NCBI RefSeq assembly: GCF_027887165.1
Contig: NC_077228.1
Location: 107,582,043-107,646,042, forward strand
Length of the DNA: 64,000 bases
Direction: 5' to 3'
DNA from: Monodelphis domestica
Taxonomy: Eukaryota; Chordata; Mammalia; Didelphimorphia; Didelphidae
Shown: in pieces, positions 35,627 through 47,300 of the stretch
How the letters are laid out: each line of letters starts with the position of its first letter
Position numbering within the stretch: position 1 is the stretch's first letter
Made by a program: the position numbers and the translations under genes
The notes under the pieces: model-generated
The model's input: the letters and a program-made list of their open reading frames with translations, nothing else
Database searches by the model: none
What the model was told of the DNA's origin: nothing

Positions 35627-37040
35627 TGTAAAGATAATTTTAGGGTTGTGACTTAAAAATCTAGAGTTAATTGGTCACCAGGTAAAATTCCAAATAAAAT
35701 ACCCAAGTCAGTTGGGAACTTTATGGAAACTTAATTAATATAGAGGGAAGGAATTTAAGGAGAAGGAGAAAAGAGGATATAGGATTTCTCCTACCTGGCC
35801 AATGCCAGGGGAAGTTTTAAACTCCCTGCCTCTTGGTCTCTGAAGATTAGAGGCTTATGAGAGGAAAAAGTTGGAAAGTAAAGGAGGAAAATTCAGCCAG
35901 AAACTCACCACTGAACCAGACAATAGCTTGTAGCCATGCTAAGATGCCAAAAGGCTCAGCACACAGTTCTCAGCTAACTTTTCCACCACCAATCAGGGAA
36001 AGAGCAAGAGAGAGTTCCTCAGGGACAAAAAATATCCCAAATATATGGACCCTTCACCCTTGTGTCTCCACCTCTAAATGTTCACATCTACCAATCACAT
36101 AAAAGGTTTTTTTTTCCAGGACTGCCCATACTTTTAGTTCTCACCTTCTTTGATTTGATTATCTCTTTAGAGTTACTTCACATTTCTTTGTTAAGTTCAC
36201 CTTTTGTGAGTTACTTGACCTTTTTGTGATTAATTTAACCTTTATAGTTACTTAACACCTTTTTGTATTAGATCTAAAAATAGATTTAGCTTAATGTTCT
36301 AGATTCACTACAAGGTGAGAACTAAGTACCTTCATTGTTCAATCAGTAGATTACAACCTTATCTTCCCCTAAAGTATGGCTAAGTAGGGTGGAGTAATTT
36401 CCATGTTCACAATCCCCCCTGATGATCATTGGGAGACTAGTCTCCCCATTGATCATTTAATATAATCATCTTGTAGTCCTAAAGCACTTCTAACTACAGA
36501 TGTATACAATATTCAATTTATAAGAGGAAATAACAATAGTTAGATAAAAGAGGGAAATAGAAGAAAGAGAGACAGCAAAACAAATGCTTGCTGGGAGCAT
36601 TGACAAAACCCAATTGGGGGCAGTCCCCCTTTGGCATAGGGGTATATATTCAAATAAATGTTCAATCAAAATTCAATTCAATCAACCACACCCAAAGTTC
36701 ATTCTGCATCTTCTGGATGTAGTGTAGGTTTTTCTGCCATCTTTCTGCAACAGTTCATTCTCTGGATTTAGGAATTAGCAAGTTTCTTCCTTGAAGATAT
36801 TTCTTGAACAAAATTTCAAAATCTTGGATTTTTATTAAAATACAATTCCCCCCTGAAGTGGGTGTTAAAAACATCCAGTTCAGCTTAGGATGCAATATTG
36901 AGTTATGGGGTATATAAGTCAATTATCAAAAGAAGAGAAAAACAACCAAAAACATAAGGAAAGGGAAAAAATGGAAAGAAAAAAATTCAAATTAGGCCCT
37001 TATTTGGGTTTAATCTTATCACCATTACAATCATTTCATT
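35627..37040 (-). mobile_element. ERV X2: 3' LTR and post-pol interior
   Basis: The 3' LTR (35,627-36,411; TGTAAAGATAATTTTAG...CCATGTTCACA on the plus strand) is followed to the right by the purine tract (minus-strand caggggggat), a palindrome and about 600 bp of interior matching ERV X1 (shared gttcattctctggattt, ttggcata...gtgta-type segments). It is cut off at 37,040 where a duplicated segment begins. It appears to have inserted into the ERV to its left. It is broken, and no 5' LTR is present. Confidence 0.7.
36423..36455. repeat. Palindrome next to the X2 3' LTR
   Basis: TGATCATT...GGGAGACTAGTCTCCC...TTGATCA, a 33-nt near-perfect inverted repeat, 11 bp from the LTR edge at 36,411. Confidence 0.85.
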
Positions 37041-37379
37041 GGGAAAGTCACTTAATCCTGTTTGCCTCAGTTTCCTCATCTGTTAAATGTGCTGAAGAAG
37101 GAATTGGCCAAATGCTCCATGATTTTTGCCGTGAAAACCCCAAATGAAGCTACAAAGTGCAGAATATGAGTGAAATTATATTACAGCATAATATAATACT
37201 TAATTTAAAAAAACAACAGCTCCAGTTCCACCATTTTCATGAAACATTCCCAAACCACTCCACCCAAGTTAGTTTCTTATTTCTCCAACCTTCCCAGAGC
37301 ATTGTGATCTCTCTTTTGCTGCTTTCACTCTTCACCTCGAATTATAATTAAAAAATTAATTATAATGAATGGCCAGTCA

Positions 37380-37570
37380 GGGCAGCTGAATAGAGAGCCA
37401 GGCTAGGAGAGAGGAGGTGCTGGGTTCACATCTGACCTCAGATACTTCCTAGCTATGTGACCCTGGCCAAGTCACTTAACCACCACTTCCTAGGCCTTAC
37501 AACTCTTTTTGCCTTGGAATTGATACTTGGTATTGATTCTAAGTTGGAGGAAAAGGGTTTTTTAAAAAGT
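37380..37570 (+). repeat. Marsupial tRNA-derived SINE (copy A)
   Basis: Landmarks: cagggcagctgaatagagag, gggttcacatctgacctc, gtgaccctggccaagtcac, ttgccttggaattgatac. Its duplicate is at 40,998-41,190. Confidence 0.9.
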
Positions 37571-37889
37571 GAGGTGAGCAGATTCAGGACAATGGTATAC
37601 ATAGTAACAGCAATAAAGTGCAATGATCAACTATGAATGACTTAACAGCAATTTTAAGATGGAATGTAAGGTTGTGTTTTGGGGGATCTTTTTTGTTTGT
37701 TTGTTTTTTTAATAAATGAGTAAAGGACTAACCTCCCTCCCAGGTTGAATGTCAACCTCTGGAAGGTTAGAGCCATTTTATTTTCATTTTTCTATCTGCA
37801 ACATTGAACACAGTGTTAGCACAATCCTATTTGTCTCTTCACCTAGTCTCTCTTCTCAGCTTTTCATGATACTGCTCTCTCTGGGTCTC

Positions 37890-38460
37890 CTCCTGCCTGC
37901 CTGACTTCTCTCTTAGTGTCCTGTACTAGATCTTCATCCATTTTTGCACCCACAAATGGTGGATGTTTCCCAAAGCTCTGTTCTAGGCCCTCTTCTCTTT
38001 ATATACCATCTACTTTGGTGATCTCATCAGCTCCCATTGATTTAAGTATCACCTCTATGCAGATGATTCTCAAGTCTTTTCATCCAGCTTGAACATCTCT
38101 CCTGATCTCAAGGGTCATTTGTCCATCTTGCATATTCGTCATCATCTACTGGATGTTCCAAAGATCTCAACATGTCCAAAAGAGAATCCATTATCTTCCT
38201 CATTCCTCTGGGCTCTCTCTTTTTCCAAACTTCCCTATTAATGCCCAAAGTACCACTTGCCTCCTCCTTACTCAGACTCCCAACCTCAGTGTCATTCCCA
38301 ATTCTTTTCTTGTACTTACTCTCTACTATAGTCAATATCTTTTCAACTCTTGCTGAATGCCTCTTCTATTTGTTCCCCTTCCTCTCCACTCATACAGCCA
38401 TCATCCTTGTATGAGCTCTCCTAACCTCTACTTCAATAGCCTTCTGGATGATCCTACTGT
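37890..38460 (+). mobile_element. LINE2 (L2) reverse-transcriptase fragment (copy A)
   Basis: In plus-strand frames this reads like the end of the L2 RT domain: LFSLYIPS..., then YADD-type catalytic residues encoded at tatgcagatgattctcaagtc (in parts), then NISPDL and a KxxxSKxE-like stretch. Stops interrupt it, so it is an ancient dead copy. A further L2-like 3' piece may lie at 38,540-38,700. Confidence 0.75.
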
Positions 38461-38719
38461 TAACAATTTCAGAGGCGTAGATACTCCCCTTGAAAATTAA
38501 CCATCATCTCTAAGAAGCCTGTATGATTTACTCATGACATTTCCCTTACCCAGAATTCAGCATGCTCCTTTCTTTTGTCTGCCTTCTGAAAGTCTACCTA
38601 CTCTACAAGGATCTGCCATTTTCTGGCTCTTTTGTGAAGCCTTTTCCCAGGCAACTTTTCTTCCCAGTGTTCTGTCATTCCTTTAAATGACTGTAGAATT
38701 TCCTTTTTGTACTACATAA

Positions 38720-38960
38720 TAGATAGCCAGATGGCACTATGAATAGAGTTGTCAAATCTGGAGTCAGGAGCACTTGAGTTGAAATCCAGCATCAGACACT
38801 TAATAGTTTTGTGATCCTGGGAAAGTCACTTAATCCTGTTTACCTCAGTTTCCTCATCTGTTAAATGTGCTGAAGAAGGAATTGGCCAAATGCTCCATTA
38901 TTTTTGCCAAGAAAACCCCAAATGAAGCTACAAAGTGCAGAATGAGTGAAATTATATTAC
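38720..38960 (+). repeat. Mar1-like CORE-SINE
   Basis: Complete head (gatggcactatgaatagag, gagtcaggagcacttgagtt), then cctcagtttcctcatctgtt and a ccaagaaaaccccaaatg tail. Its second half is the start of copy B. The same half SINE begins copy A at 37,041. Confidence 0.8.
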
Positions 38961-38984
38961 TGCATAATATAATACTTAATTTTT

Positions 38985-40811
38985 GACTTAAAGAAAAAGA
39001 TAAGATTTATCTCCTTTTCCCTTTCTTTCATATTTACCTTTTCATATTTCTCTTGCTTTCTGTGATTGGATGTAAAATTTCCCACTAAGTTCTGGTCTTT
39101 TCTTAGCAAATGCTTGGAAATCTTCTATTTTGTCAAATGCCCATACTTTCCCCTGGAAGTATATAGTCAGTTTTGCTGGGTAGTTGATTCTTGGTTGGAG
39201 ACCCAGCTCTCTTGCCTTTCTAAATATTGTGTTCCATGCTTTGTGGTCTTTTAGTGTGTTAGCCGCTAAGTCCTGTGTGATCCTTATGGGATCCCCCCTA
39301 TATCTGAAGCTCCTCTTCTTGGCTTCTTGTAGGATTTTCTCCTTTTCTTGGAAGCTCTTGAATTTGGCGATTACATTCCTGGGGGTTGTCGTTTGGGGAT
39401 TCAGTATAGAGGGTGTTCTATGAACCCTTTCTATTTCTATTTTGCCCCCTTGCTACAGAACACGTGGGCAATTTTCTTCTATAATCTCCTGTAGAATAGC
39501 ATCGAGGTTTTTGTTTATCTCTGGTTTTTTGGGGAGACCAATAATTCTGAGGTTGTCTCTTCTTCCTCTGTTTTCCAAATCTGTGACCTTTTCAGTGAGA
39601 TATTTCATGTTTTCTTCTAATTCATTAATTTTTTGGCTTTGCTTTATTGATTCTTTCTGTTTTGTAATCTCGCTGTCTTCCATTTACTTAATTCTGGTCG
39701 TTAGGGACTGGTTTTGCTTTTCAGCTTTGTCTGCCCTTCTATTAGATGCTTCCAGCTCTTTCTCCAATTGTGAAGTCTTGTCTATCAGACTGCTGATCTC
39801 TTTCTCCCATTTTTCTTTCCAAAAGGTTTCCATCTTTTGGGTATGCTCACTGTCTTCCAGTTGCTTAATTCTGGTCGTTAGGGACTGGTTTTGCTTTTTA
39901 GCTTTGTCTGCCCTTCTATTAGATGCTTCCAGCTCCTTCTCCAGTTGTGAAGTCTTGTCTATCAGACTGCTGATCTTTCTCCCATTTTTTTCCCCAAGAG
40001 ATTTCCATCTTTTGGGTAAGCTCCAGTTTGAGAACTTCCAGAGCTTGTGGATAGTTTCCATTTTGGGAGGCATGTTCTGATTTTGTTTGGATTTCATCCG
40101 CATTCTCTTCTTTTCCTTGGGTACTCCCTCCATAAAACTTTTCAATAGTCACTCCCCCCGCCCCCCTTTCTTCTTGGAGGCTTGATTTTGAGACATGTGA
40201 GCCATCCCTTTGGTGGTTTTATTCCACTTTCTTTTTTTGGTCTGGGGTCTGGGTGATATGGGCGGGTTTTCTGTGAATTTAGGTTGCCTCAGACTAGTTC
40301 TTCCCAGCTTCTGAGGTTTCTTAGAGAGCAGGTCCCTTTGTTCAGCCCATCCGCCCAGGTGTTCAGCTCTGCCTAGGTGCTCAGCGCAACCACCCCGGAG
40401 TTCAGTTCCGCAGCCCCCTGTGCTCAGCGCAGGATTCTCCAGTGAAACTGCCCTGAGAGGTCGTTTCCTTGCAGTCTTTAGATCCCAAGGACCCTGGTGT
40501 GCCCCCCCCCCCCCCCGACTGAGACGCTCCTCACTCTCTCGCTGTCCCAGTGAGCTCTCTGATAGCTTACTCTGGTTTGGTGGGGTGGGGGGGAGGGGCG
40601 GCTCAGTTCACGTTTTTGTGTGAGCTTTTCCTCCTTCTTGTAGTGTGGAAATGTTCAAACCGCACATACCTTCATTTCTGTGGGGTACTGGAGAGTCCTT
40701 CCGTTCTTCAAAAGGTGATTTTTATGCTCTTTTGAGGTAATCTATTTCGTTCGGTGCCGGGGAGGGGAAGCGAGTCATGTCTAGATTGCAGCCATGTTTA
40801 CCCAGAAGTCC
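38985..40811 (-). mobile_element. HAL1 (half-L1): 5' UTR plus ORF1, no ORF2
   Basis: The minus strand shows a GC-rich 5' UTR (about 40,155-40,811), then L1 ORF1: a coiled coil (about 39,690-40,150), the RRM-type core with NRGRRDNLRIIGLP (near 39,560) and the C-terminal domain down to about 39,090. The element then ends in an A-rich stretch with no ORF2. ORF1 encodes the RNA-binding chaperone of L1 particles. The copy is not intact: the coiled coil changes frame near 39,985, and a stop follows the NCPRVL segment. Both sides carry ataatacttaattttt (38,969-38,984 and 40,812-40,827), a 16-bp target-site duplication. Copy A retains the empty site, so this is a complete, end-to-end insertion rather than a truncated L1. 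The right part also holds a 15-base C run (40,502-40,516). Confidence 0.88.
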
Positions 40812-40997
40812 ATAATACTTAATTTTTTAAAAAAACAACAGCTCCAGTTCCACCATTTTCATGAAACTTTCCCAAACCATTCCGCCCAAGTTAGTTTCTT
40901 ATTTCTCCAACCTTCCCAGAGCATTGTGATCTCTCTTTTGCTGCTTTCACTCTTCACCTTGAATTATAATTAAAAAATTAATTATAATGAATGGCCA

Positions 40998-41190
40998 GTC
41001 AGGGCAGCTGAATAGAGAGCCAGGCTAGGAGAGAGGAGGTGCTGGGTTCACATCTGACCTCAGATACTTCCTAGCTATGTGACCCTGGCCAAGTCACTTA
41101 ACCACCACTGCTTAGCCCTTACCACTCTTTTTGCCTTGGAACTGATACTTTGTATTGATTCTAAGGTGGAGGAAAAAGGGTTTTTTAAAA
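40998..41190 (+). repeat. Marsupial tRNA-derived SINE (copy B)
   Basis: The duplicate of 37,380-37,570, with a handful of substitutions. Confidence 0.9.
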
Positions 41191-42169
41191 AGTGAGGTGA
41201 GCAGATTCAGGACAATGGTATACATAATAACAGCAATAAAGTGCAATGATCAACTATAAATGTTTTAACAGTGATTTTAAGATGGAACGTAAGGTTGTTT
41301 TTTTGAGGAGCTTTTTTGTTTGTTTGTTTTTTTTTAATAAATGAGTTAAGGACTAACTTCCCTCCCAGATTGAATGTCAACCTCTGGAAGGTTAGAGCCA
41401 TTTTATTTTCATTTTTCTATCTGTAACATTGAACACAGTGTTAGCACAACCCTATTTATCTCTTCACCTAGTCTCTCTTCTCAGCTTTTCATGATACTGC
41501 TCTCTCTGGGTCTCCTCCTGCCTGCCTGACTTCTCTTTTAGTGTCATGTACTAGATCTTCATCCATTTTTGCACCCACAAATGGTGGATGTTTCCCAAAG
41601 CTCTGTTCTAGGCCCTCTTCTCTTTATATACCATCTACTTTGGTGATCTCATCAGCTCCCATTGATTTAAGTATCACCTCTATGCAGATGATTTTCAAGT
41701 CTTTTCATCCAGTTTGAACATCTCTCCTGATCTCAAGGGTCACTTGTCCATCTTGCATATTGGTCATCTTCTACTGGATGTTTCAAAGATCTCAACATGT
41801 CCAAAAGAGAATCCATTATTTTCCCCATTCCTCTGGGCTCTCCCTTTTTCCAAACTTCCCTATTACAGCCCAAAGTACCACTTGCCTCCTATTTACTCAG
41901 ACTCCCAACCTCAGTGTCATTCCCAATTCTTTTCTTGTACTTACTCTCTACTATAGTCAATATCTTTTCAACTCTTGCTATTAAATTCCCAGAACTTCTA
42001 TTTGTTCCCCTTCCTCTCCACTCATACAGCCATCACCCTTATATAAACTCTCCTAACCTCTACTTCAATAGCCTTCTGGATGATCCTACTGTCTCAAATT
42101 TCTCTCCCCTCCAGTCATCCTCCACTCAGTTGCCAAAGTGATTTTCCAAAAGCATGTCACCCTTCTTAT

Positions 42170-42420
42170 TTTGGGTGTTTCAGTCCTTTTGGACTTTTTC
42201 TGACCTAATTTCAGGTTTTCTTGGCAAAGATACTGGAGTGGTTTGCCATTTCCTTCTCCAGTTCATTTAATAGATGACAGAACTGAGGCAAATAGGATTA
42301 AGTGACTTGCCCAGGGCCACACAGCTAATATATGTCTGAACTTAGATTTGAACATAAATAGATGAGTCTTCCTGATTTTAAGTCTAGTTCTTTTTCTACT
42401 GTGCCACTTAAATGCCCTTT
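42170..42420 (-). repeat. Mar1-like CORE-SINE inserted in L2
   Basis: Reverse-oriented: gttttcttggcaaagatac, tttgccatttccttctcc, aagtgacttgcccagggcc, gatttgaacata. Similar atgtcaccctt/atgtcaccctc sequences at 42,154 and 42,421 are its target-site duplication. Confidence 0.85.
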
Positions 42421-43231
42421 ATGTCACCCTCTCTACTAAATAAATTCTAGAAGGCCTTACAGTTACATCCACAATAAAATTTTTTGAGTTAGCATTCATT
42501 TTTAATATATAATACCTTTGATTATAAAAATATCCTTATCTAAGAGAAATAAATTCCTGTATTAGCTATGTCCATAAACCTATATCTCATTTCCCCCCTC
42601 CTCTCATCCCCTCTTCCCCAAGAAGGCAGGTCATATGATAAAGGTTGTACATATATTGTCATACAATACATTTCTCTGTTCTTCATGTTGTGAAACAAAA
42701 CATGTAGTGCTTACACTAGAGAAATAAGTGAAATATTAATTCCTCTGCTTGGCTTTCAAAGTCCTTCCTGACCATCTTTCCAGTCTTCCCATTTCTCCCT
42801 GCCATATTCCCTATGATTTAGTCACACTTGTTTTCTCTGTGTTCCTCACGTAAGATACTCCATCTCTGTACCCCATGCTTGGAAGATTTCCCTACCTCGC
42901 CTTCACTTCTTGGATTCTGCCTACCTATGAAAACAAGTTTGCATGGTATGGCTCAGGTTCCCATATGCTAAGAGACCCAGAGATTGGACTTTAATCCTTT
43001 TCAGCCTCTTGCTAGAATGGTCCCATAAGTGGCAAGTCTATTATTTCCCTCTGTTTCATTCCTTTTTCTCTCATTCTGATTCACTATTTAATAGATAATT
43101 TATTTATTTATAAAACGCTAATCTTCTTTTAAAAAATATTTATTTATTTGTCTTTCCCCAAGTCATACATTTAAAAAAATGTATTACCAATTACATGCAA
43201 TTACAAATTTCCACCCAGATTTTTGCTTGTT

Positions 43232-43432
43232 TTATTAGGTAAACCCTTATTTTCTGTCTTAGAATCAATACTAAGTATTGGTTCTAAGGCAGAGGAGTGG
43301 TTAGGGTTAAGCAATGGGGGTTATGTGACTTCCCCAGGGTGACACAGCTATGAGGTATCTTGGGCCAAATTTGAACCCAGGTCCTCCTGACTCCAGGTCT
43401 GACTTTCTATCCACTATATAACCTAGCTACCC
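43232..43432 (-). repeat. Marsupial tRNA-derived SINE
   Basis: Reverse-oriented: taaacccttattttctgtctt, gttatgtgacttccccaggg, tttgaacccaggtcctcctg, tatccactatataacctagc. Confidence 0.85.
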
Positions 43433-43560
43433 AATTTCTGAATTACTTCTTCAAGATTCAACTCAAATCCCATCTTCTGCAAAAGGCCTTTTACAATCTC
43501 CTTCTCTGTTAGTGGCTTTCCATGGAAATTATCTTCCATCCACTTTGTCTATATACTCTC

Positions 43561-44334
43561 TCTATGTAATACATATGTATGTGTGTATATATATGCATAT
43601 ATATTCATATTTGTTTGTATGTAATCTCATTATGTTATTATTATTAAATTTTTCACTTAGATGAGACCTTTCTTTCTAACTCTCCAGCTTGGCACAGTGC
43701 CTGGTACTATAGCTAGGAAATTTGCAAAGCTGATTGGCAGCCCTCAAGCCAAGATTCTGCAGAGCTGGCTGGGTCAGGATTCTAAGATAGTTGGACAGCT
43801 AACAACTTTCTCTCTGAAGCTGGGATTCATACCCAGTGGCTCTGTGTCTGAGAGTCTCCCTGAAGAAATTATCTTTGAAGCTGCCTGACTTGGATTATCC
43901 TCAAGAAAAAGGTTGAATGTGAGTCCCCCTTTCACTCTGGTGGGTAGAATTGATTTGGGTGTGAACCTCCTCCCTTTCTGGATCTTGTAAAGATCCTACA
44001 TCTGTATTCTTCAGTCTGACCCTACCAAGGACTCTGGAGTTGTGAGAATCTGTGCCTCTTTTGGAGTTTATTTTTTATTTACCCTTTAGTTAGTTAGGTT
44101 AAGCTTAGATTAGAAACCTTAGTGAGTTAAATATCTGGGTGGGTAATAGTAAGTTTGGCCCTCAACCCCTGTCATTTCCTTACCCTTATAGCTAATAAAA
44201 CTGTTTTATACAATTGTGTGATCCCTTCTTTAAAACCTTCCCTTTCCCCCTATCCCCATAAAGCAATTTTGGCTGAGCCAGCTAGGTAAAAACTTAGAAA
44301 AATTTTAACTTTAGATAGGAAAATCAGTTAGAAG
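43561..44334. other. Unassigned sequence, possibly an old LTR
   Basis: Positions 43,565-43,640 are AT/GT-rich. The rest has an open frame of 75 codons (43,661-43,888) without family signatures. A gctaataaaactg signal near 44,190 could be the polyadenylation region of an unrecognised LTR. Confidence 0.35.
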
Positions 44335-47300
44335 TCACTTACCCCAAGTGTATTCCACTGATCCTCATTTATGTATCTTAGTCAGTACCAAATTGTTTTG
44401 ATGACCACTGCTTTGTAGTATAGCTTGAGATCTGGGACTACAAGGCAACCTTCCTTCATATTTTTTTTTCATAATTTCCCTGGATATCCTTGATCTTTTG
44501 TTCTTCCAAATGAACTTTGTTACGGTATTTTCTAATTCCGTAAAAATTTTTTTTGGTAGTTCAATGGGTATGGCACTAAATAAGTAAATCCATTTGGGTA
44601 GGATTGTCATTTTTGTTATGTTAGCTCATCCTACCCATGAGCAATCTATGTTTTTCCAATTGTTTAGATCTAGTTTTAATTGTGTGGAGAGTGTTTTATA
44701 GTTGTGTTCATATAGTTGCTGTGTTTGTCTCGGTAGATAGATTCCTAAGTATTTTATATTGTCTAGGGTGGTTCTAAATGGAATTTCTCTTTCTAATTCT
44801 TGCTGCTGAGATGTGTTGGAGATATAGAAATTCTCATGACTTATGTGGGTTTATTCTTGTATCCTGCAACTTTGCTCAAGTTGTTGATTATTTCGACTAG
44901 CTTCTTAGTTGATTCTCTAGGATTCTTTAAGTAGACCATCATATGGTCTGCAAAGAGTGATAGCTTGGACTCCTTATTGCCTATTTTTATACCTTCAATT
45001 TCTTTTTCTTCTCTAATTGCTACTGGTAGTGTTTCTTGTACAATGTTAAATTATAGAGGTGATAATGGGCATCCTTGTTTCACTCCTGATCTCATTGGGA
45101 AGACTTCTAGTTTATCACCATTGCAAATGATGTTTTCTGATGCTTTTAGACATATACTGTTTATTATTATTAGGAAAGGTCCTTCTATTCCTACGCTTTC
45201 TAGTATTTTCAATAGGAATGGGTATTGTATTTTGTCAGAGACTTTTTCTGCATCTATTGAGATAATCATGTGATTTTTGTCGGTTTGCTTGTTAATATAG
45301 TCAATTATGTGGATAGTTTTCCTAATATTGAACCATCCTTGCATTCCTGGTATAAATCCTACCTGATCATAGTGAATAACCCTCATTATGATTTGTTGGA
45401 TCCTTTTTGCTAGTATCTTATTTAAGATTTTTGCCTCTTTATTCATTAAGGAGATTGATCCGTAGTTTTCTTTCTCTGTTTTTGACCTGCCTGGCTTTGG
45501 AATCAGTACCATATTTGTGTCATAAATGGAATCTGGTAGAACTCCTTCTTGGCTTATTCTGCCAAATAGTTTGTATAATATTGGGATTAGTTGTTCTTTG
45601 AATGTTTGATAGAATTCATTTGTGAATCCATCTGGACCTGGGGATTTTTTATTAGGGAGTTCTTTGATGACTTGCTCAATTTCTTTTTCTGATATAGGAT
45701 TGTTTAGTTCATCTATTTTTTCCTATGTTAGTCTAGGCAATTTATATTTTTGTAAATATTCATCTATATCACCTAGATTGCCATATTTATTGCCATATAA
45801 TTGGGCATAATAATTTTTAATAGTTGTCTTAATTTCCTCTTCATTAAAGATGAGGTCTCCCTTTTCAGTTTGGATGCTGTCAATTTGGTTTTCTTCTTTC
45901 CTTTTTAAAATTAGATTGACCAGTACTTTATCTATTTTATTTGTTTTTTTTTCCAAAGTACTAGCTTCTAGTCTTATTCTTTAAATCAATAGTTCTTTGA
46001 TTTTCAATTTGATTAATTTCTCCTTTGATTTGTAGGATATCTAATTTAGTTTTCATCTGAGGATTTTTAATTTGTTGACTTTCTAATTTTTTAATTTGTA
46101 TGCCAAATTCATTGACCTCAGCCCTCACTAATTTGTTAATATATTAACTCAAGGATATAAATTTCCTCTTGAGTACTGCTTTGGATGCATCCCATAGATT
46201 TTGAAAGGATGTCTCATTGTAATTTTCTTCAATGAAATTATTGTTTCTATGATTTGTTCTTTAATTAACCAATTTTGGAGAATTGCATTATTTAATTTCT
46301 AATTAATTTTTTGATTTGCCTCTACATGTACCCTGTTAGATTTAAAATGGTTGAAGGCCTTAAACTGTAACAGTTAAAAGAGTGATGTTGTAAACTGTAG
46401 TGAGTTAAAATGGTGGAAGATATAAATTGTGATAGATATAAGAGAGGGTGAGTAAATTTGACCACAGAAAATATGTTTCACTACAGTGTCTTGGTTTTTA
46501 AATCAAATATAAGGTGGTTGCCAGGGAAATATTCCCAATTATTCAAATACCCAAGTCAACTGGGTTTTATAGAGATTTAATTAATACAAATGTGGAATTA
46601 AAGAAAAGAGAGAAAGAGAGAAAAAGGAAATAAGTATGAAGGGCCTTAAGCCAACATGGCCTAGACCTGAGTCTTAAGAGAGAGAGATCAGTCAGTCAGT
46701 CTTTTAACACTCACCACAAAGTCTGTCTAAGCAAGGATTCTAGTGACACCAGGTCAGCTCCATCTCAGCTGACTTCACCAGAGAGAGTTCCAGCCAGAGT
46801 CCTCCTTAAAGAGCTTTCCAGCCAGAGACTGCTCCAAAGGGCCTCTCTCCAGAGCCTCCAGAGGGACAGTCCCCTCAGAGGAGCTCCAGTGAGACCTCCT
46901 TAGAGATTGTCCTCCAAGAGCTTCCTTTCTCCAGAGCCTCTCTCAAGAGATTCTTCCCAAGTGATCCTCATTAGAGATCCTCCAAAAGGATTTTTTCTCA
47001 AGAGATTCTGCTTTTTCTTATATAGGGGTTTTTCTCCTATGTCACCTCCCCTAAGTCCTTACATCTACCAATCACTGTAGACATTTCCCAAAGGACTGCC
47101 CATTTGAATTCCTGCTAAGTCGACTAATCTCCTCAGTAAATCTGAACCAGTGGAAACACAGCTGAGTCAACTAATCTCATTAAGAGAAAACTTGCCCAAC
47201 CCTTTTAGGTACCTAGCATCTCATTGTATCAATTCTAAAAAACAGGCATGGCTCAAAGAACTCCTTGCCTTATTATAAGCATGGGTCCAAGTACTTTCAT

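Larger units (their letters stand above)
37041..38460 (+). repeat. Direct segmental duplication, copy A (empty HAL1 site)
   Basis: From gggaaagtcacttaatcctg to ...gatgatcctactgt this segment matches 38,819-42,092 with only a few per cent differences by eye, once the HAL1 insert of copy B is left out. It contains part of a SINE, a complete SINE (37,380-37,570) and a LINE2 piece in the same order. The site ataatacttaattt (37,193-37,206) is the uninterrupted form of the HAL1 insertion point. Confidence 0.9.
38819..42092 (+). repeat. Direct segmental duplication, copy B (split by HAL1)
   Basis: It matches copy A (37,041-38,460) in order and sequence. The match is continuous to 38,984, is interrupted by the HAL1 element, resumes at 40,812 and ends at 42,092 (gatgatcctactgt). 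Net length without the insert is about 1.43 kb, against 1.42 kb in copy A. The 358 bp between the two copies belongs to neither. Confidence 0.9.
41510..43560 (+). mobile_element. LINE2 (L2), RT region to 3' end, interrupted by repeats
   Basis: 41,510-42,153 repeats the RT-domain piece of copy A (NISPDLKGHLS, then VQKRIHYFP) and goes on into later L2 sequence. After a SINE (42,170-42,420) L2 resumes at 42,434 (ctaaataaattctag). It resumes again at 42,735-42,960 (tttcaaagtccttcctgacc...ccatgcttggaagatttcc) and at 43,440-43,560 (caagattcaactcaaatccc). The gaps hold an old T-rich repeat (42,560-42,720) and another SINE. All frames are broken. Confidence 0.75.

Noticed and set aside
38153-38414. 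Open frames of 67-80 codons as host genes
   Set aside because: They are L2 reverse-transcriptase region frames, duplicated at 41,714-42,141.
39066-40080. Plus-strand open frames of up to 212 codons
   Set aside because: Shadow frames of the minus-strand HAL1 ORF1.
43661-43888. 75-codon open frame as a gene
   Set aside because: No homology recognised. The surrounding sequence looks like an old LTR or plain intergenic DNA.
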